Assembly (NCBI RefSeq): GCF_958298935.1
Contig: NC_084921.1
Location: 38,597,001 to 38,661,000, forward strand
From: Phragmites australis
Lineage: Eukaryota; Streptophyta; Magnoliopsida; Poales; Poaceae
Length of the DNA: 64,000 bases
Direction of reading: 5' to 3'
The notes under the pieces: model-generated
The model's database searches: none
What the model was told of the DNA's origin: nothing
What the model saw: only the letters and a program-made list of their open reading frames with translations
Made by a program: the position numbers and the translations under genes
Part shown: in pieces, positions 22,268-33,871 of the stretch
Layout: each line of letters begins with the position of its first letter
Numbering within the stretch: position 1 is the stretch's first letter

Positions 22268-24331
22268 TTACTCGTCCACGATTTCCACCCGAAAGAGGGA
22301 CTCTATGAACTCCAGCAACAATTGCCACTCCGCCTCCAGCTTCGCCTCAGCTTCAAGGCTAGCAGTTATGACCCCCTTCCGGATGATCTCAAGGTTGATG
22401 TTGGGGTAACTGTAGCAGTAGCATCGAAGAACATACCCTGCCGCGGTCTTAGCCGCCTTCGCTACATTCTCTGCCATCATCGCCGCTAGGATGCCCATGA
22501 GCTAGGTGAACTTCTCTGCCAGAACATTGATGGAGTAGACACAGCCTTGCGCGGACTCCTCCTTCAGCTCGTTGGCTTCTATCCTGACACTCCTTAGCGA
22601 CCCTCGCATTGCCATAAAGGTAGTTCAAAGAAAGTTGCGGATCGTCCGCACATTCTCCATCAACTTGGAGTGTTGAAAAATGAGTGAAACCCTCTCCGCT
22701 TGAAATACGTTCTTGTCCTATTGAAGGGTGGCGTTCTCACACTGAAGTGCACACCTCTTCTCCCTTTCCTCGGCCACCAGCCTCTCTAACTGGGCGCATC
22801 TGTGGACTACCTCCTCCTTCTCAGTGATCATGTGGCTGATGAAGGCAGGGAGGCTGGCGACTAGGGAGAGCAGGTCAGAGGCCGGAGTGAGCACCGGAGG
22901 AGGCACGAGGGTCATGGCGAACACTTCAGGCGGCGTTGGGATCACGACTGGCTCGGGGGATAGAATGTCCAGCTGGGCCGGAGGAGGAGTTTCTACCGGA
23001 GTCGTTGACAAGGTGGAGGACCTGCAGCAACAACAAGTTGCAAGGTCAAGAAAAGAAATCAAAACATCTACACCTAACCGGGGGACTTACCGTATGGTCG
23101 GAGTGGTGAGCATAACTCTCGATCTCGCAAAACCAATGAGTTGACCCGTCGGGGAGGCCACATCCATCATCGTGCCGCGTGCAAATAACGTCCCACGGGG
23201 GCATTTGGACGCTTCCGCAGAGGTCGAATCCTCCACTGGCCTTTTTCCCCTTGAATGGGGACTCGACGATTAGAATGGTCAGACCTAGCTGGCTCAGGGA
23301 GTGACTAATCACTCCCCTAGTGGCCAGCACCGCTCGCCGTACCACCACCCGTGGTTGATCTTTGACTGTGAGCAGTCTGGTCCCTGATCAACTTAGGGCG
23401 AGGCTGGTCGCTCCTCTGTTGACCTGCGCTGTGTGCAAGATCTCCACCAGTGATCAGCGTCTGACCCAGAGCGATATGGGTGCCTTCGTGACCATGTGTG
23501 TTGGAGGCGTGACTAGATCGATCAGGAGGAGGTTGGGTCGTTCCTTGTTAGGCGCCCAGGTGGAGATCACAATGAACTCTACTCCCTGAAGCAGCTTGGC
23601 CAGAGGCCCCCAAGACCTCATCAATGATAGAGCGCAGTATGTCGACTTCAGGAAGACCCTGCAAATGGCATCAACTATGAAAATTCAGGTCATAAGAAGG
23701 CTTGAGGGCAAGGATCATGGAAATGTTGAACTTACCCACCTGTGTTGTGCTCTCTCTGGAGGGTTTGAGATCACATAGAAGGACGCTGACCGGAGGACCG
23801 TCTTTCCTCGAGAAGCCTGGTATTAGGATTCGAACCCACAAGTCGATGATGTCATCGGTAAGATCTGAATAACAAAAAGGGTGTGAGAGGTCACACACTT
23901 TCTGGAACAAAGAGCGATATCGGGGATTCGACAATAGATTTACGTGTGAAGCTCGACCAGGTCTCGTCATAAGGCCTATAGTACATGAATGTTGGGTGGG
24001 CTTGCCTCCGCAGGGGACACAACCGGCACTTGATGTAGTCGCAAGCGATGTCCAATCTTGTCAACCAGGCTTTTCGAAGCTAGCCAACTCGTTTGACCAG
24101 GGTTAGTAGCTTGGGGGTGGTCGCAGGCGAATTCCTCCAATTTTCCGTGACATATGCCGGCGCGCTCGGCACATGGAGGTTATCAAATAAATTGACAGTC
24201 GCGAGGTAGAACCAATCCTCCCTCCAGCCCGACCATGACTTGACGCCCACCTCGATGTAGGAGTCTGTGAAGCCATCACGGAGGCAGAACTTGGATCTAG
24301 GAAAGGCATAATCGCTGCCACTGCACGCCAT
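22268..24331 (-). pseudogene. Antisense gene of the Tat element (plant 'gypsy-type transposon' protein)
   Basis: On the minus strand an ATG at 24331 opens a frame with SGWREDWFYLA, NLFDNLHVP and ENWRNSP, continuing after a stop with decayed text such as CPLRRQAHP and FMYYRPYDE. These match my memory of the N-terminal domain (Pfam Transposase_28) of opposite-strand proteins carried by grass Tat elements. Further on, 23062-22718 has a proline-rich segment followed by a Glu/Arg-rich coiled coil (EKEEVVHRCAQLERLVAEER), and 22498-22268 ends in another helical stretch with a stop after VEIVDE. The role of this protein is not established. Several frameshifts make this copy inactive. Confidence 0.65.
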
Positions 24332-24597
24332 CAGATTGCGGTGGATGATGGTGAAAGGTCAAGGACAGAGACAGAGATGGCGGGGGAGACAAAGAGCTCT
24401 GAGCGCAGAAAGGCTTAGGGGCGATGGAAGATGGTGAAAAGATTTGCAGAGAGCTATGGGTGCACCAGTTTAAAGGGTCGCCACGGTGTCTCAACCGCTA
24501 TGGGGTCTAGTTTGCATAAAATCTGAAAGTATGCGCATGGGGAACCGAATTTCCCTCAGGTCTAATGGCAATTAATGTTTCTCTCTCCCACGTCTTT

Positions 24598-24618
24598 CTC
24601 TCTCTCTCTCTCTCTCAT
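24598..24618. repeat. (TC)n microsatellite
   Basis: A run of about ten TC units in the leader of the antisense gene, upstream of its ATG. Confidence 0.9.
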
Positions 24619-24817
24619 GTTTTCTCCCTCTCTAGATGTTTAACCTCCCTCGAGATACGATTTCTTGAGTATGTCATTAACATGGGTTGCGTCGATGACC
24701 ACTCCCCGAGCAAATTTATGGTCACCAGGGGCCAGGTGGTGGGATTTTATGCGTCCATGCCCATGTGGTATGCAGCGACAAGACCCCACAATGAACCACT
24801 CAGTTCATCATATCCAC

Positions 24818-24834
24818 AAAGGAAGCTTGGGGAG
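24818..24834 (+). other. Polypurine-tract-like sequence
   Basis: AAAGGAAGCTTGGGGAG, about 50 bp before the 3' LTR. Tat elements commonly have a purine-rich AGCTTGGGGGA segment near this position. Distance to the LTR is larger than ideal, so an alternative priming site is possible. Confidence 0.5.
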
Positions 24835-24886
24835 TATTATCGGTGCAATAGGTAACAGGGTGCGTCACGTGGCGGGTCCCTTGCTA

Positions 24887-25510
24887 TGAAGTGTCAGCAT
24901 GCAGCAGGTATTATCAAGACACGGCCACACGGCATGACCATCCCTCGCTGATCGCAGAGCAGGTAGCCACCTACCCAAACAAGTCTCATTTAATGTTGCA
25001 TACTCGAGTATTTTTTCCTTCCTCAAGCACCTACTTTTGACGTGGTATGGTCGTGGGAGCGGTGTGGAATTGCAGTGACACGTCCCATAGCATTTAATGC
25101 CATAGGATGCTCTGATGGGTGAGTATGACGGTGTTCGATGATGGTACAGGATGCGCAGAACAACCATAGCAAGGTAGACATGTGTATCTAACATCATGAT
25201 GTGCTAGGGGTAGGCTCCGTCATGTATAGGTCTGTCACAGGGTTCGATATGATCCGTTTATTTGTGCATCTTTTTTCTAATATATAAAAGGGTTAAGATC
25301 GTGTTTGTAGAAGGAAAAGATATTACGTAACAAGTTCATTCAATTCATAAAACAATACAAATAACATAGCGCTATTATTCTATAGGAGGTCTAAACCTAA
25401 ATAAATCTCAGTATTTTTTGAGTTTAGATTGATACATACATATAAAAAACACAGCTCAATACGCATATCACCCTATATATCCTAGATTATTATGAGAGAT
25501 CATCCCGACA
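24887..25510 (+). repeat. 3' LTR of the Tat-lineage element
   Basis: Starts TGAAGTGTCAGCATGCAGCA, ends ATCCCGACA. It aligns with 14326-14978. Host MATE-gene sequence resumes within about 20 bp after its end. Confidence 0.9.
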
Positions 25511-26080
25511 CAGTGGAAAGGAAAAAAAGAGCGCAATTGCAGTACTCTTACGTATTCTAGGTCCTGACATTATATAGCACCGAAATCAACATGGATGCAG
25601 TTCCACTTAGTTTGATAAATTTGCCTAGTTACTAACATCTGCTCTTCTCACCAGGCGTTGCCCGAGGGTGCGGGTGGCAGCAGCTGGGCGCCTACGTGAA
25701 CCTCGGATCATTCTACCTGCTCGGGTTCCCATTGGCGATCCTCCTCGGGTTCGTGCTGAACATGGGGGCGAGAGGCTCTGCTGGCTGCGCATCGTCTGCG
25801 GCTCCGTAACACAGACCACAGTCATGGCCGCCATCACGTTCTTCACCGACTGGCCGAAAATGGTCTGTTCTCCATTTAAACTTACCCCACTTGCCCGCGA
25901 ATTAAGCCACAATTGATGTAGCACAAAAGAACAAATAATTGAAACACATTTGAAGAGTTTCGTGTTGACTCTCCCTCTCATGGTGCATTGCGCCTGTAGT
26001 GTTTGCAGGCTGAGAAGGCCAGGGAGAGGGTGTTCAGCGAGAAGCCGGCGGAGCCCTGGTGGAGATGTCTGCTGGTGTAG
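25511..26080 (+). pseudogene. MATE transporter pseudogene copy A, exons 6-7 (3' part)
   Basis: Intron 5 of copy A resumes near 25530 (compare 44008 in copy B). Exon 6 is 25655-25862 and exon 7 is 26009-26080, with AG/GT borders kept. Exon 6 is 208 bp against 206 bp in copy B, and the change near 25777 shifts the frame in the GARGLW region. Exon 7 keeps its frame but ends EPWWRCLLV instead of the ending in B. The last ~45 bp of exon 5 and the start of intron 5 are missing at the transposon junction. Confidence 0.9.
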
Positions 26081-26700
26081 CCGTAGTAGTTCCGCTCCGA
26101 TGCTGCAGGGGACGCATCTGTTCTGCGGCATTCGTGGAAGGGGGTCAGGCCAGTCTTTGCTGAGTTCATGGCTCGTGTTTGTGGTAGTTTTGATCACCAA
26201 AACCAAACAGGGTTCTGCGCATTCCCACGATTGATTGTTGTATCATCCTGGAGTTCCGGACTGGCTAGAAACATGACACAACAATTCAATGTGTATAATA
26301 GCTGTTAAAGGACCAGTTCAATGCCTTCACCGCTACTTCTCAGGCCTTATCTCCTGGTGCACCTCGTCAACACATCGGCCTCCATCCATGCAGGATCACC
26401 AACTGTAGTTCCGGCTCTTCTGTTTTGACTGAGTGCCATGAGCCTCTCGCAATCTATATATACATGTACCTCTGTGAATGAATACACACCGGATTACACA
26501 ATTCTATAATAGCAGCTAGAAAATCTAGTCCACGCTGTTTGATGACCGATTAAGATCACTCGCATTTTTCTGATGGTAGAGCTGGCCTGATGACCAATCA
26601 CCACCATTGTACGTACTCCGGCGCAAAGTTCGGCATTTTGCTGGCTGATGTTTTCCCCCTGCAAGAAGAAGCCCAAAAGTTCTCTGGATTGAGACCCAAC
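26081..26700 (+). other. Former 3' flank of MATE copy A
   Basis: Matches the flank downstream of copy B: GGACGCATCTGTTCTGCGGC-type text at 26112 corresponds to about 44634, and a TTGCAAGAAGAAG-(C/G)CCAAAAGTT block at about 26660 corresponds to 44940, just before the MATE exon 1 fragment C. So the whole unit, including intergenic sequence, was duplicated. Confidence 0.75.
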
Positions 26701-27690
26701 GCGGCAGTGTCACGAATGAGCGCAGCAACGACGGGCTGAGCCAGGCAGGCCGAACGGTTGATGTAAATGGACTGATATGGAGGCCGGGGCCCAGGTCGAA
26801 TCGTAGCACAGGTCGCGATGCAGCTGCAGTTGTTTAGTACCATATCGCCAGGTTCTGCTAAACGGAAGGCTCGGGTGCTGCACAAGAGGAGCAGGCATGC
26901 CGCCGAACAAGGTATGGGGCTGCGTGGCGAGCACAGAGCGAACGATTCTTTCGCCTTTTACTAAAGAATACCGTGCGCTCGTCACATTAAGCAGCATATA
27001 TTAATTTTTTGAGGGTGCCTTCCTAATAAGGTAGGCCCCAGCAAATTAGAATTCAAGCTTTCATTTTCTCAAAGGTAAAGCTTCCGCTCTCCAGAGGCGT
27101 AGTGCCTGTTTCTGTTTTTTCATTCTTTTTTGTCGTTGTAGGGAATGCTGGTGCTGCTGCCTGGTGGTGTCGACGAAGTAGAGCCGGCCAGCGTCAAAAT
27201 TGTGCCTGCTCATCAGAATGGGTCCGTACGTCAAGGACGTAGAAGGCGCGCAGACACAGCGACCAGGCCTGGCTGCCCCGGTTCACCACTTCACCGTGCG
27301 CGCCGCGGATTACTCCCGTGCTGCCCCGTCGCTGGGCGCGAGGTCGCCGTGGACGCGTACAGGTGCAGTTGTGAAGATTTTGGGTTTTTGGCCATGCGAC
27401 TGAGCGGTATTTTTGGCATGCGAATGAGCGGTGAATTGTGTAGCCCGGCGAACAAGATATTCCAAGGAATACTCATGTTCTAGGCAAATGTTCTCACGAG
27501 TACAAACAAAATTGTTATTAAATCAGTCTAAATCACAAAAGTTCCAATGAAACCTATATTGGCTGTTCGAATTCATGACTTGTACACATCCAGTAAATAG
27601 AACAGGCAGGCACATTCACATTGCAAGTTCCAGAATGATATAGCCCAGTCACGATTATCCCCACTTCACAACAATCTTGCGAGACATGAC
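26701..27690. other. No assignable gene
   Basis: A GC-rich stretch at 27145-27480 has frames of 60-112 codons on both strands and an AG-preceded start (TTGTAG at about 27137) that could be an exon border of a captured gene, but I recognise no domain. Overlapping minus-strand frames at 26494-26997 likewise show nothing known. Confidence 0.4.
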
Positions 27691-28398
27691 TGTTAGACGA
27701 TCGAAATTGGTATATTATAAAGAGTTTCGGTTTTAAAAACTTCTTAGTTGATTAGTAAGCAGTACCTACATTCAGTGTACAGTAACTCCGATATATGAAC
27801 AGTACCAGCGATCAGTGCACAGTAACTTCGACTAGATGAACAGTACATACGACCAGATAAACAGTAATTACGACCGAATGAACATTAATTGCAATCAGAT
27901 GAACAGTAACTTTGACCAGTGTACCGTACTTGCAACCATGAATAGTTCCTGTGACAGTGAACTGTGAACGTCAAATTGTAATAAAGAATACCCTGTTAGA
28001 TATATAGGAGTCCTCACGATTAACTAGGAAAGATATGTTAATTATGGAAAGTTTGGAGATTGAAAGGCAAGCTGAATCGTATCTGTAAGTCCTATTCAGT
28101 TTGAATTAGAAGTTCTGATCTTGTACAACTAAGATTTGCCACTCTTTAATTATGAGAGCGTCATGACCGATTGAGAATAATCACCAATCAATCAAACACA
28201 ATTTATATTATTTTTCGTCTTTTGCCTGGCTCCTATAGTCTCATTCTCTTTTCCCATCTATATTGCTTTCCTCTCGAGCGTGGGTGACGATAAAAGTCCG
28301 ACGACACAGTGCTATGATGGGGTATCCTGGGTGTTGCTCGTTGGATATTACACATGAGGTGCTCAGTGTTTGGCGTGATATCTTTTCGCGTTAACACA
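27691..28398 (+). repeat. 5' LTR of the gag-only Gypsy remnant
   Basis: Plausible limits are TGTTAGACGA to CGCGTTAACACA, directly before a PBS. The same LTR family occurs in reverse orientation at 39800-40612. The first 250 bp contain a degenerate tandem repeat. Confidence 0.65.
27745..27935. repeat. Degenerate ~25-bp tandem repeat in LTR
   Basis: GAACAGTA(A/C)-T recurs with spacing of about 22-30 bp between CGACCAGAT-like segments (27797, 27839, 27860, 27901). A weaker copy of the array is seen in the reversed LTR near 40440-40540. Confidence 0.7.
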
Positions 28399-28401
28399 CT
28401 T

Positions 28402-28421
28402 TTTGGCAACTCCGCTGGGGA
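28402..28421 (+). other. Primer-binding site
   Basis: TTTGGCAACTCCGCTGGGGA lies four bases after the LTR. A TTTGGCGACTCCGCTGGGGA-type site is the usual PBS of one group of grass Gypsy elements; one base differs here. Confidence 0.7.
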
Positions 28422-28466
28422 AGAAACTTTCGGTTGCCTTTTAGCCGAATTTTAAAACCTTAGCCA

Positions 28467-31400
28467 TGACAAACAGATTTGAAATCGACCCCGACAATGT
28501 CATTGTGCCCGCCATCGAGGAGCTAGATGAGGAGGCACAACAAGAATATGAAAGGCGCAAGATGGAGTTCGACAGGGCGTTCGCTTCGCGCTACCAAAAG
28601 ACGAGGCAGGGTATCGTCTAGAAGGGAGGAGATTTCACGCCTATCTATACCAAGCTCGAGGTAACTCCCACTGTGTGTAACCTCTTTCTAAAGAGAAAGT
28701 TGCTTTGATGATTGATCAGCAAGTAGGTGTTATTACGAGTAACAAGTTTGATTAAGGGTTTTAATCAATCACTCAATAGCCGTTTAAAGTCTATGGTTTT
28801 TTAGATGCAAAATATTAAGGATACACTAAAATGACCTCTATCACATGATGCTAGTGCTTCAACTTCTAGTAATGATGATAGAATTCAGCAAGGTCTGTTT
28901 GATTCATCGATAAAATTTATATCACTTATGCCTACATAACAAAGTATATCGATGGAACAAATTTATAATGTTGTAGGTTCGGTCAATACTGTGACACCAC
29001 TACCTACATCACTAGATGCCACTAAACCGGATGTCACACCATTTGTTTTTCTATTATCAAACATTGCATCTAGTATAATTAATTCAGTTCCACATGTAGC
29101 TAATAGTAACAACTAAGTTAATAAAATTACAGCAAATATGTCGGTAGCTCCATATAATACCGTTGCACATAGTGCACCACCTATACCTCCACGAGGCTCT
29201 GGTATCCCTTATGGTCCATTACCGGAAGCTTGTTTCAAAGTGCCTCCACAAAGTACTCCATATACGTAGCCTGTTGTGCCGCATTCTCATGATATACCAC
29301 CACATTCTTTTGGGCAGCAGCAACAAACTAATGTGATTCCTACTCAGCCCCCGACCGAGCAACCTATGGAGTACAAAAATAGTAGAGATCAAATAGCTAG
29401 TATTTTGAAGGAACACTTTGGGGTAGAACCTAAGGGTAGAGCACGTATCTATCAAAAACCACACCCTGATTTCTATGATAATATTTAATATCCTACAGGG
29501 TATAGAGTGACTGAGTTTATTAAGTTTACTACAAATGATGATAGAAATACTCTAGAACATATTGCTCAATTCATTTTACAGTGTGATGAAGCTAGTGCTA
29601 GTGATATGTTAAAATTGAGGTTTTTTCCTTTATCATTGTCTGGTCCTATATTTACCAAGTTTACTTTTTTGGCACATAATTCTATTTATACGTGACCCTA
29701 ATTAGAGCAGAAATTTCATAAGTATTTTTATATTGGGCACACTGAGCTTAGATTGTCACATTTAACATCAGTTAAACAAAAACACAATGAGTCTGTCGCT
29801 GAATACATTTGAAGGTTTAGAGATACAATAAACCGAAGTTTTAATTTGATAATTTCTGATAGAGATTTGATCGACTTAGCTTATTCTGGTTTACTTTCTC
29901 ATTTAAAGAAAAAGCTAGAGAATCACGATTTCTTAGATGTTAGCTAAGTATTATAAAAATCTCTGGCTCAAGAAAGCCAGGCTAAAGAATCTAGAAATTT
30001 TCATAGATCAAATGATAGAGTAAGAGAGGATAGTCCTAATGTGCACATGCTTGAGTATTAATCTGAAAATTCGGATGATTGTGATATTAATGTATATGTG
30101 GCCGAATGGGCTTGGTCTTCTAAGTCTAAACCATTCGTTTGCTCTGCTCTTAAGCCGATACCTCCTAAGAATCGACAAGAAAAAAATTAAGTTTACTTTT
30201 GATGTAGCAAAGTTTGATAGAATATTTGATTACTTGCTATATGAAAAATAGATTAAGCTACCTCATGGTCATGTGATTCCACCATTAGATGAATTAAAGA
30301 GACGAGCTTATTGTAATTGGCATAATTATTATTCTCATGCTACTAACGATTGCAATGTTTTTCGTTGATAGATTCAAACGGCCATTAATGAAAGATTATT
30401 GAAGTTTGCGGAGATGCAAGTAGATCTTCAACCGTTCCCGATTAATATGGTTAATCTACAAGACAAGAGCATATTAATTCGGTCAACTCAACCTGAATCA
30501 GCTAAAGGGAAGAATGTAATCATTGGTGAAGAAAGGCCAAAAACTTTGTGGGAGAACAAAAATTTGTTGAAAGAGGTGTTAATTGAAAAAAAAAATCCCG
30601 AAGGCAATAGATTGGTCAAGACTGCGGAGAACACTTCAGCCGCCGGGGGGCATATCAATGCTAAGCCAAAGATGATCAAGCCAAAGAATCTGAAGGTTGG
30701 CAAGTGGAAAATCAATAAAGTAAAGAAACACGACAAGGTTAAGAAATTCAAGCCCACTTTCAAACAATTCTTGTCCAAATATGAGAAAGACAATGTCATC
30801 CAAACACATATGAATCAACCAAGTGGAGCTAAGCGATCGAGGTCACCTTCAAGGCAAGGAGTGCACCATCATCATCAATCGAGGGAGGATAATGCTACTA
30901 ACATCTACCCACCACTTGGTATGGTGCCATGGTCGTGGATGCCTCCTCCAATGTCTTTTCCTCCTTGCCCAACTTGGGGCTATAACGGTATGTGGGTGCC
31001 ACCCCCTCCTATGCAATTTAATCCTTTTTATTCGATGTGGACAGCACCACAGAGGTCGGTATTTGATAGAATATCACATCCAGTCTATAACTGTTTAAGA
31101 CGTAGTCTAGTGATGTTCAATATGCTAGAGATGTGAAGAACGTGTACCGGGTCCAGAAGGGTAGTGTTTCTACTCCAATTTCATATTCTAATGTTGATAA
31201 ACATGTGCTACTACTGCTGATATTATTAAGATTAGTTCAATGAAAGTAGTGGTCAAAGAACTTGGCAAATGACTGATTGTTTTTTGTGATAAATCGATCA
31301 AATCTAAACACGTATCTATTGTTGTCCAAGTTGTTCCAATGGCTAATACTCATTAAGCAAGTAGCAGCAAACTACTTTCTAAGTATCTACAGCTGAGATG

Positions 31401-31617
31401 GTATCCCTCAAGCTTATCTCACACAAAGAAACGAAGATTACAGCGGCTATGCAAGCAAGAATTCATGGAGTAACAAGCTAAAAAGTTACAGAATGCTACT
31501 TTTAATGAGATTAAGCCAATATAACCCGTGAAGTAAATATGAAGAACAAAGCTAGATGTTATAACAGCTCATACAATAGCCCCTTCACCAACAACAACAC
31601 CGGCGCCTATGCGAGAT
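28467..31617 (+). pseudogene. Gypsy gag remnant
   Basis: ATG at 28467 starts an acidic N-terminus (MTNRFEIDPDNVIVPAIEEL). The central domain lies at about 29380-29990: HFGVEPKGRARIYQKPHPD, YRVTEFIKFT, AQFILQCDEASASDMLKLRF, FPLSLSGPIFTKF, ELRLSHLTSVKQKHNESVAEY, the Retrotrans_gag core. A 245-codon open stretch (30399-31136) holds a Lys-rich segment then a Pro/Trp/Met-rich one, and the C-terminal block (KYLQLRWYPSSLSHTKKRR) is at about 31381. Stops, for example near 28620, 29270 and 29695, prevent translation of the whole. Confidence 0.85.
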
Positions 31618-31639
31618 GACAAGTAAGATTATAGTTTTG

Positions 31640-31795
31640 TCAAACGTAAAAAATATAATTTTGTGAAAAAATATAGTTTTGTGTTACTAGGAGCATAAAT
31701 ACTTGTAGTTTTGTGAAACTCGTTTCAAAAGTTATAGTTTCGTGATAATTATATGCAAATAGTTATAGTTTTGTAAAACTTACTCATTTTAAATG
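31640..31795. mobile_element. Fragment related to the 12676 MITE
   Basis: Several TATAGTTTTGTGAAA(A/C) blocks and a right end reading AGTTTTGTAAAACTTACTCA resemble the terminal repeats of the 298-bp element at 12676-12973. The left end is not clear. Confidence 0.55.
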
Positions 31796-33136
31796 ATAAT
31801 TTCATAGACTGAACTAGAACTAGACAAATGTGTGACATACCAATGCCAGAATGATCTATTCTAAAGGTGACCAAGTAGATCAAGCCAAATAGATTGACAC
31901 GAGGCACGGCCATTTTGGCCTGGCCCAGGCACGGCACGGCAGCTAACAAGCTGGGCTGACATGGCATGATGGCTTAGGTCATGTTTGGACTAGAGCCACG
32001 ACACGTCAAGACAACATAACGCGATCCATTTAAGTTTTTCTATTTTTATAATATCTTATATAATTTATTTGGATCTAATATCATATAGCATATGTAATGT
32101 AATGTTAGTGTGTTTGACTCTCAAATGAAAGATCGTGTACTCATATTCGATTCCTAGAAATGTCAAAAGGGTTCCAAAAAAGGAGAGGGTGGAGCTCACA
32201 ATTACACAGAGACTAAAAAGACTGTGACACAAGAACATGAAGCTTGACAAGCTAAACCCGAAGAGTTGATTGGCACATTTAATTTCACATAGCCGAATCA
32301 TGTGCAAGGTGACTGCCACATAAACATTCACTCGTGCTGAGTCAATACAAGCATTAAGAAGTAGCCAACTTCAATCTCAAACTAGGCAAACTAACATTCA
32401 TGACAGTAGGCTTTGCGAACGCTCACTTATGAAACTTAGGCCTAGTTAGATCAAGTGATTAAAACAAAATTAATCATTTATGCACATTTCTTTCAAAAAA
32501 ATTTATCCTCAAGTTGACTCTTATCCAAGCAAAGTGTCGCACGACTGGATACGGCAAACACCTTGAGGCGTAAGATAATCGTATTGTATCACATTTGAGC
32601 ACAAGATACTTGAATTCACTAGAATATTCATATTTTCACAGCGAAACAAGTTTTCACATGATTAAGTCAAGTAGTATCTTTGCGACACAATGAACACATG
32701 TTCCCCAAAGGGTCTATTATTAGCTAAACATTTGACAAAAATAAAAAATATAGTACAATGTTTCTCACCCACAATCATGAATCAAGAAGCCTAGAGCAAG
32801 ATCCATCAAGCTAGCCTTAACATAAGTATTGACTAAGTCAAAGTAATTACAAACATAGTGATTAAGAATGTCAAATTTTATAGTCTACATGATTCAAAAA
32901 ATTATCAAATTTCATCTTAAGAAAAGCTAGCTTACTTGAAATGTATCATATCAAAGCATCAAGAAGAGCCTAAGATTAAGAGTTTGCTCCACACAACTAC
33001 TCAACTTAGTCTAAATTCAAGTCTAGTAACTGAAAATACTAAAGACATACAAGTCAAAACTCAACTACTATGATTATCTTACATAATGAAATGTAATGCA
33101 AATGCAACAAAAGTAAGATAGAGTATGTATAAATGA
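31796..33136. other. Intergenic, no gene recognised
   Basis: A GGCACGGC(C/A)-rich patch at 31900-31990 resembles the repeat at 54060-54800. The remainder is AT-rich with short frames only. Confidence 0.4.
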
Positions 33137-33871
33137 CAACACCCCCTCACACAATATCATAGGGATGACAGACACCAAGGTCTTCCCTCAAATAGGTAAA
33201 CTTGTAGTATCTAGAGTCTTGGTGAATATATAGGCCAGCTGGTGTTGGGTATCTATATAGCTCAACTCAATATCTCTCTTCTCATTGTGGTCTCTTAGAA
33301 AATAAAATATTACATCTCTGTGTTTGGTTTTGGAGTGTTAAACTAGGTTGTTGGCTAAGCTTATGGCACTATTGTTGTCATACAAAAGTGGCACACTCCT
33401 AAAATTCAACCTAAAATCTCTCAAAGTAGTAACTATCTATAAAATATATGAGCAACAGCTAATAGCAGCTACATATTCAGTTTCAACAGTAGACTGCGCA
33501 ACGCTAGACTATTTATGATAAGACCAAAACACAAGAGAAGTACCCAACAAGTGATAAAGTACCAGAGTTACTTTCCTATCAATTCTACAATCAGCAAAAT
33601 CCGCATCCGAAAAACATAAAAAAGAAACAAAAGAGGAAGCAGAAAACCAAAGCCCATACTCGAGAGTATGCTTGAGGTACCTTATAATGCGTTTCACCGC
33701 TTGACGGTGAGACGTCCTCGGTGAAGCCTGGAAGCGAGCACATAAGCAAATGGCGAAGTGGATGTCGGGTCTTGTCACCGTCAAGTACATGAGAGAGCCG
33801 ATCATGCTCCTGTACTCATGCTGGTCCACCTCCTCGCTATCTTCATCTGGATCAAGCACAATTGAGGTAGT
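33137..33871 (-). pseudogene. Copia RT C-terminus and RNase H remnant
   Basis: The 117-codon stretch 33859-33509 has EYRSMIGSLMYLT, TRPDIHFAICLCARFQ, AVKRIIRYLKHTLEYGLWF and SDADFAD, the canonical Copia block before RNase H. It continues in other frames with STVETEYVAA, NNSAISLANN and TKHRDVIFYFLRDH, the RNase H core, to about 33150. Confidence 0.9.

Larger units (their letters stand above)
14326..25510 (+). mobile_element. Tat-lineage Ty3/Gypsy retrotransposon inserted in MATE copy A
   Basis: About 11.2 kb, bounded by related LTRs that both begin TGAAGTGTCAGCA and end ATC-CC-GACA. In order it holds the 5' LTR, PBS, gag, protease, RT, RNase H, a second RNase H, integrase, an antisense ORF, a purine tract and the 3' LTR. 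Two RNase H domains plus an antisense gene before the 3' LTR mark the Tat lineage (Grande/RIRE2 type). The LTRs differ at about a fifth of positions by eye and all genes are broken, so the insertion is old. No clean 5-bp target duplication is visible (CGCCG left, CAGTG right). Confidence 0.92.
27691..31617 (+). mobile_element. Gypsy retrotransposon remnant with 5' LTR and gag only
   Basis: A 5' LTR (about 27691-28398) is followed by a PBS (28402) and a decayed gag running to about 31617. No protease, RT or integrase follows, and no 3' LTR is adjacent. It is either a truncated element or a gag-only non-autonomous one. The reading frame is broken by many stops. Confidence 0.8.

Noticed and set aside
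27745..27935. CRISPR-like array
   Set aside because: Units are degenerate, spacers are not distinct and the setting is a plant LTR.
30399..31136. 245-codon frame as a stand-alone gene
   Set aside because: Its sequence and position are those of the C-terminal part of a Gypsy gag whose upstream part is broken; it is a remnant, not a separate gene.
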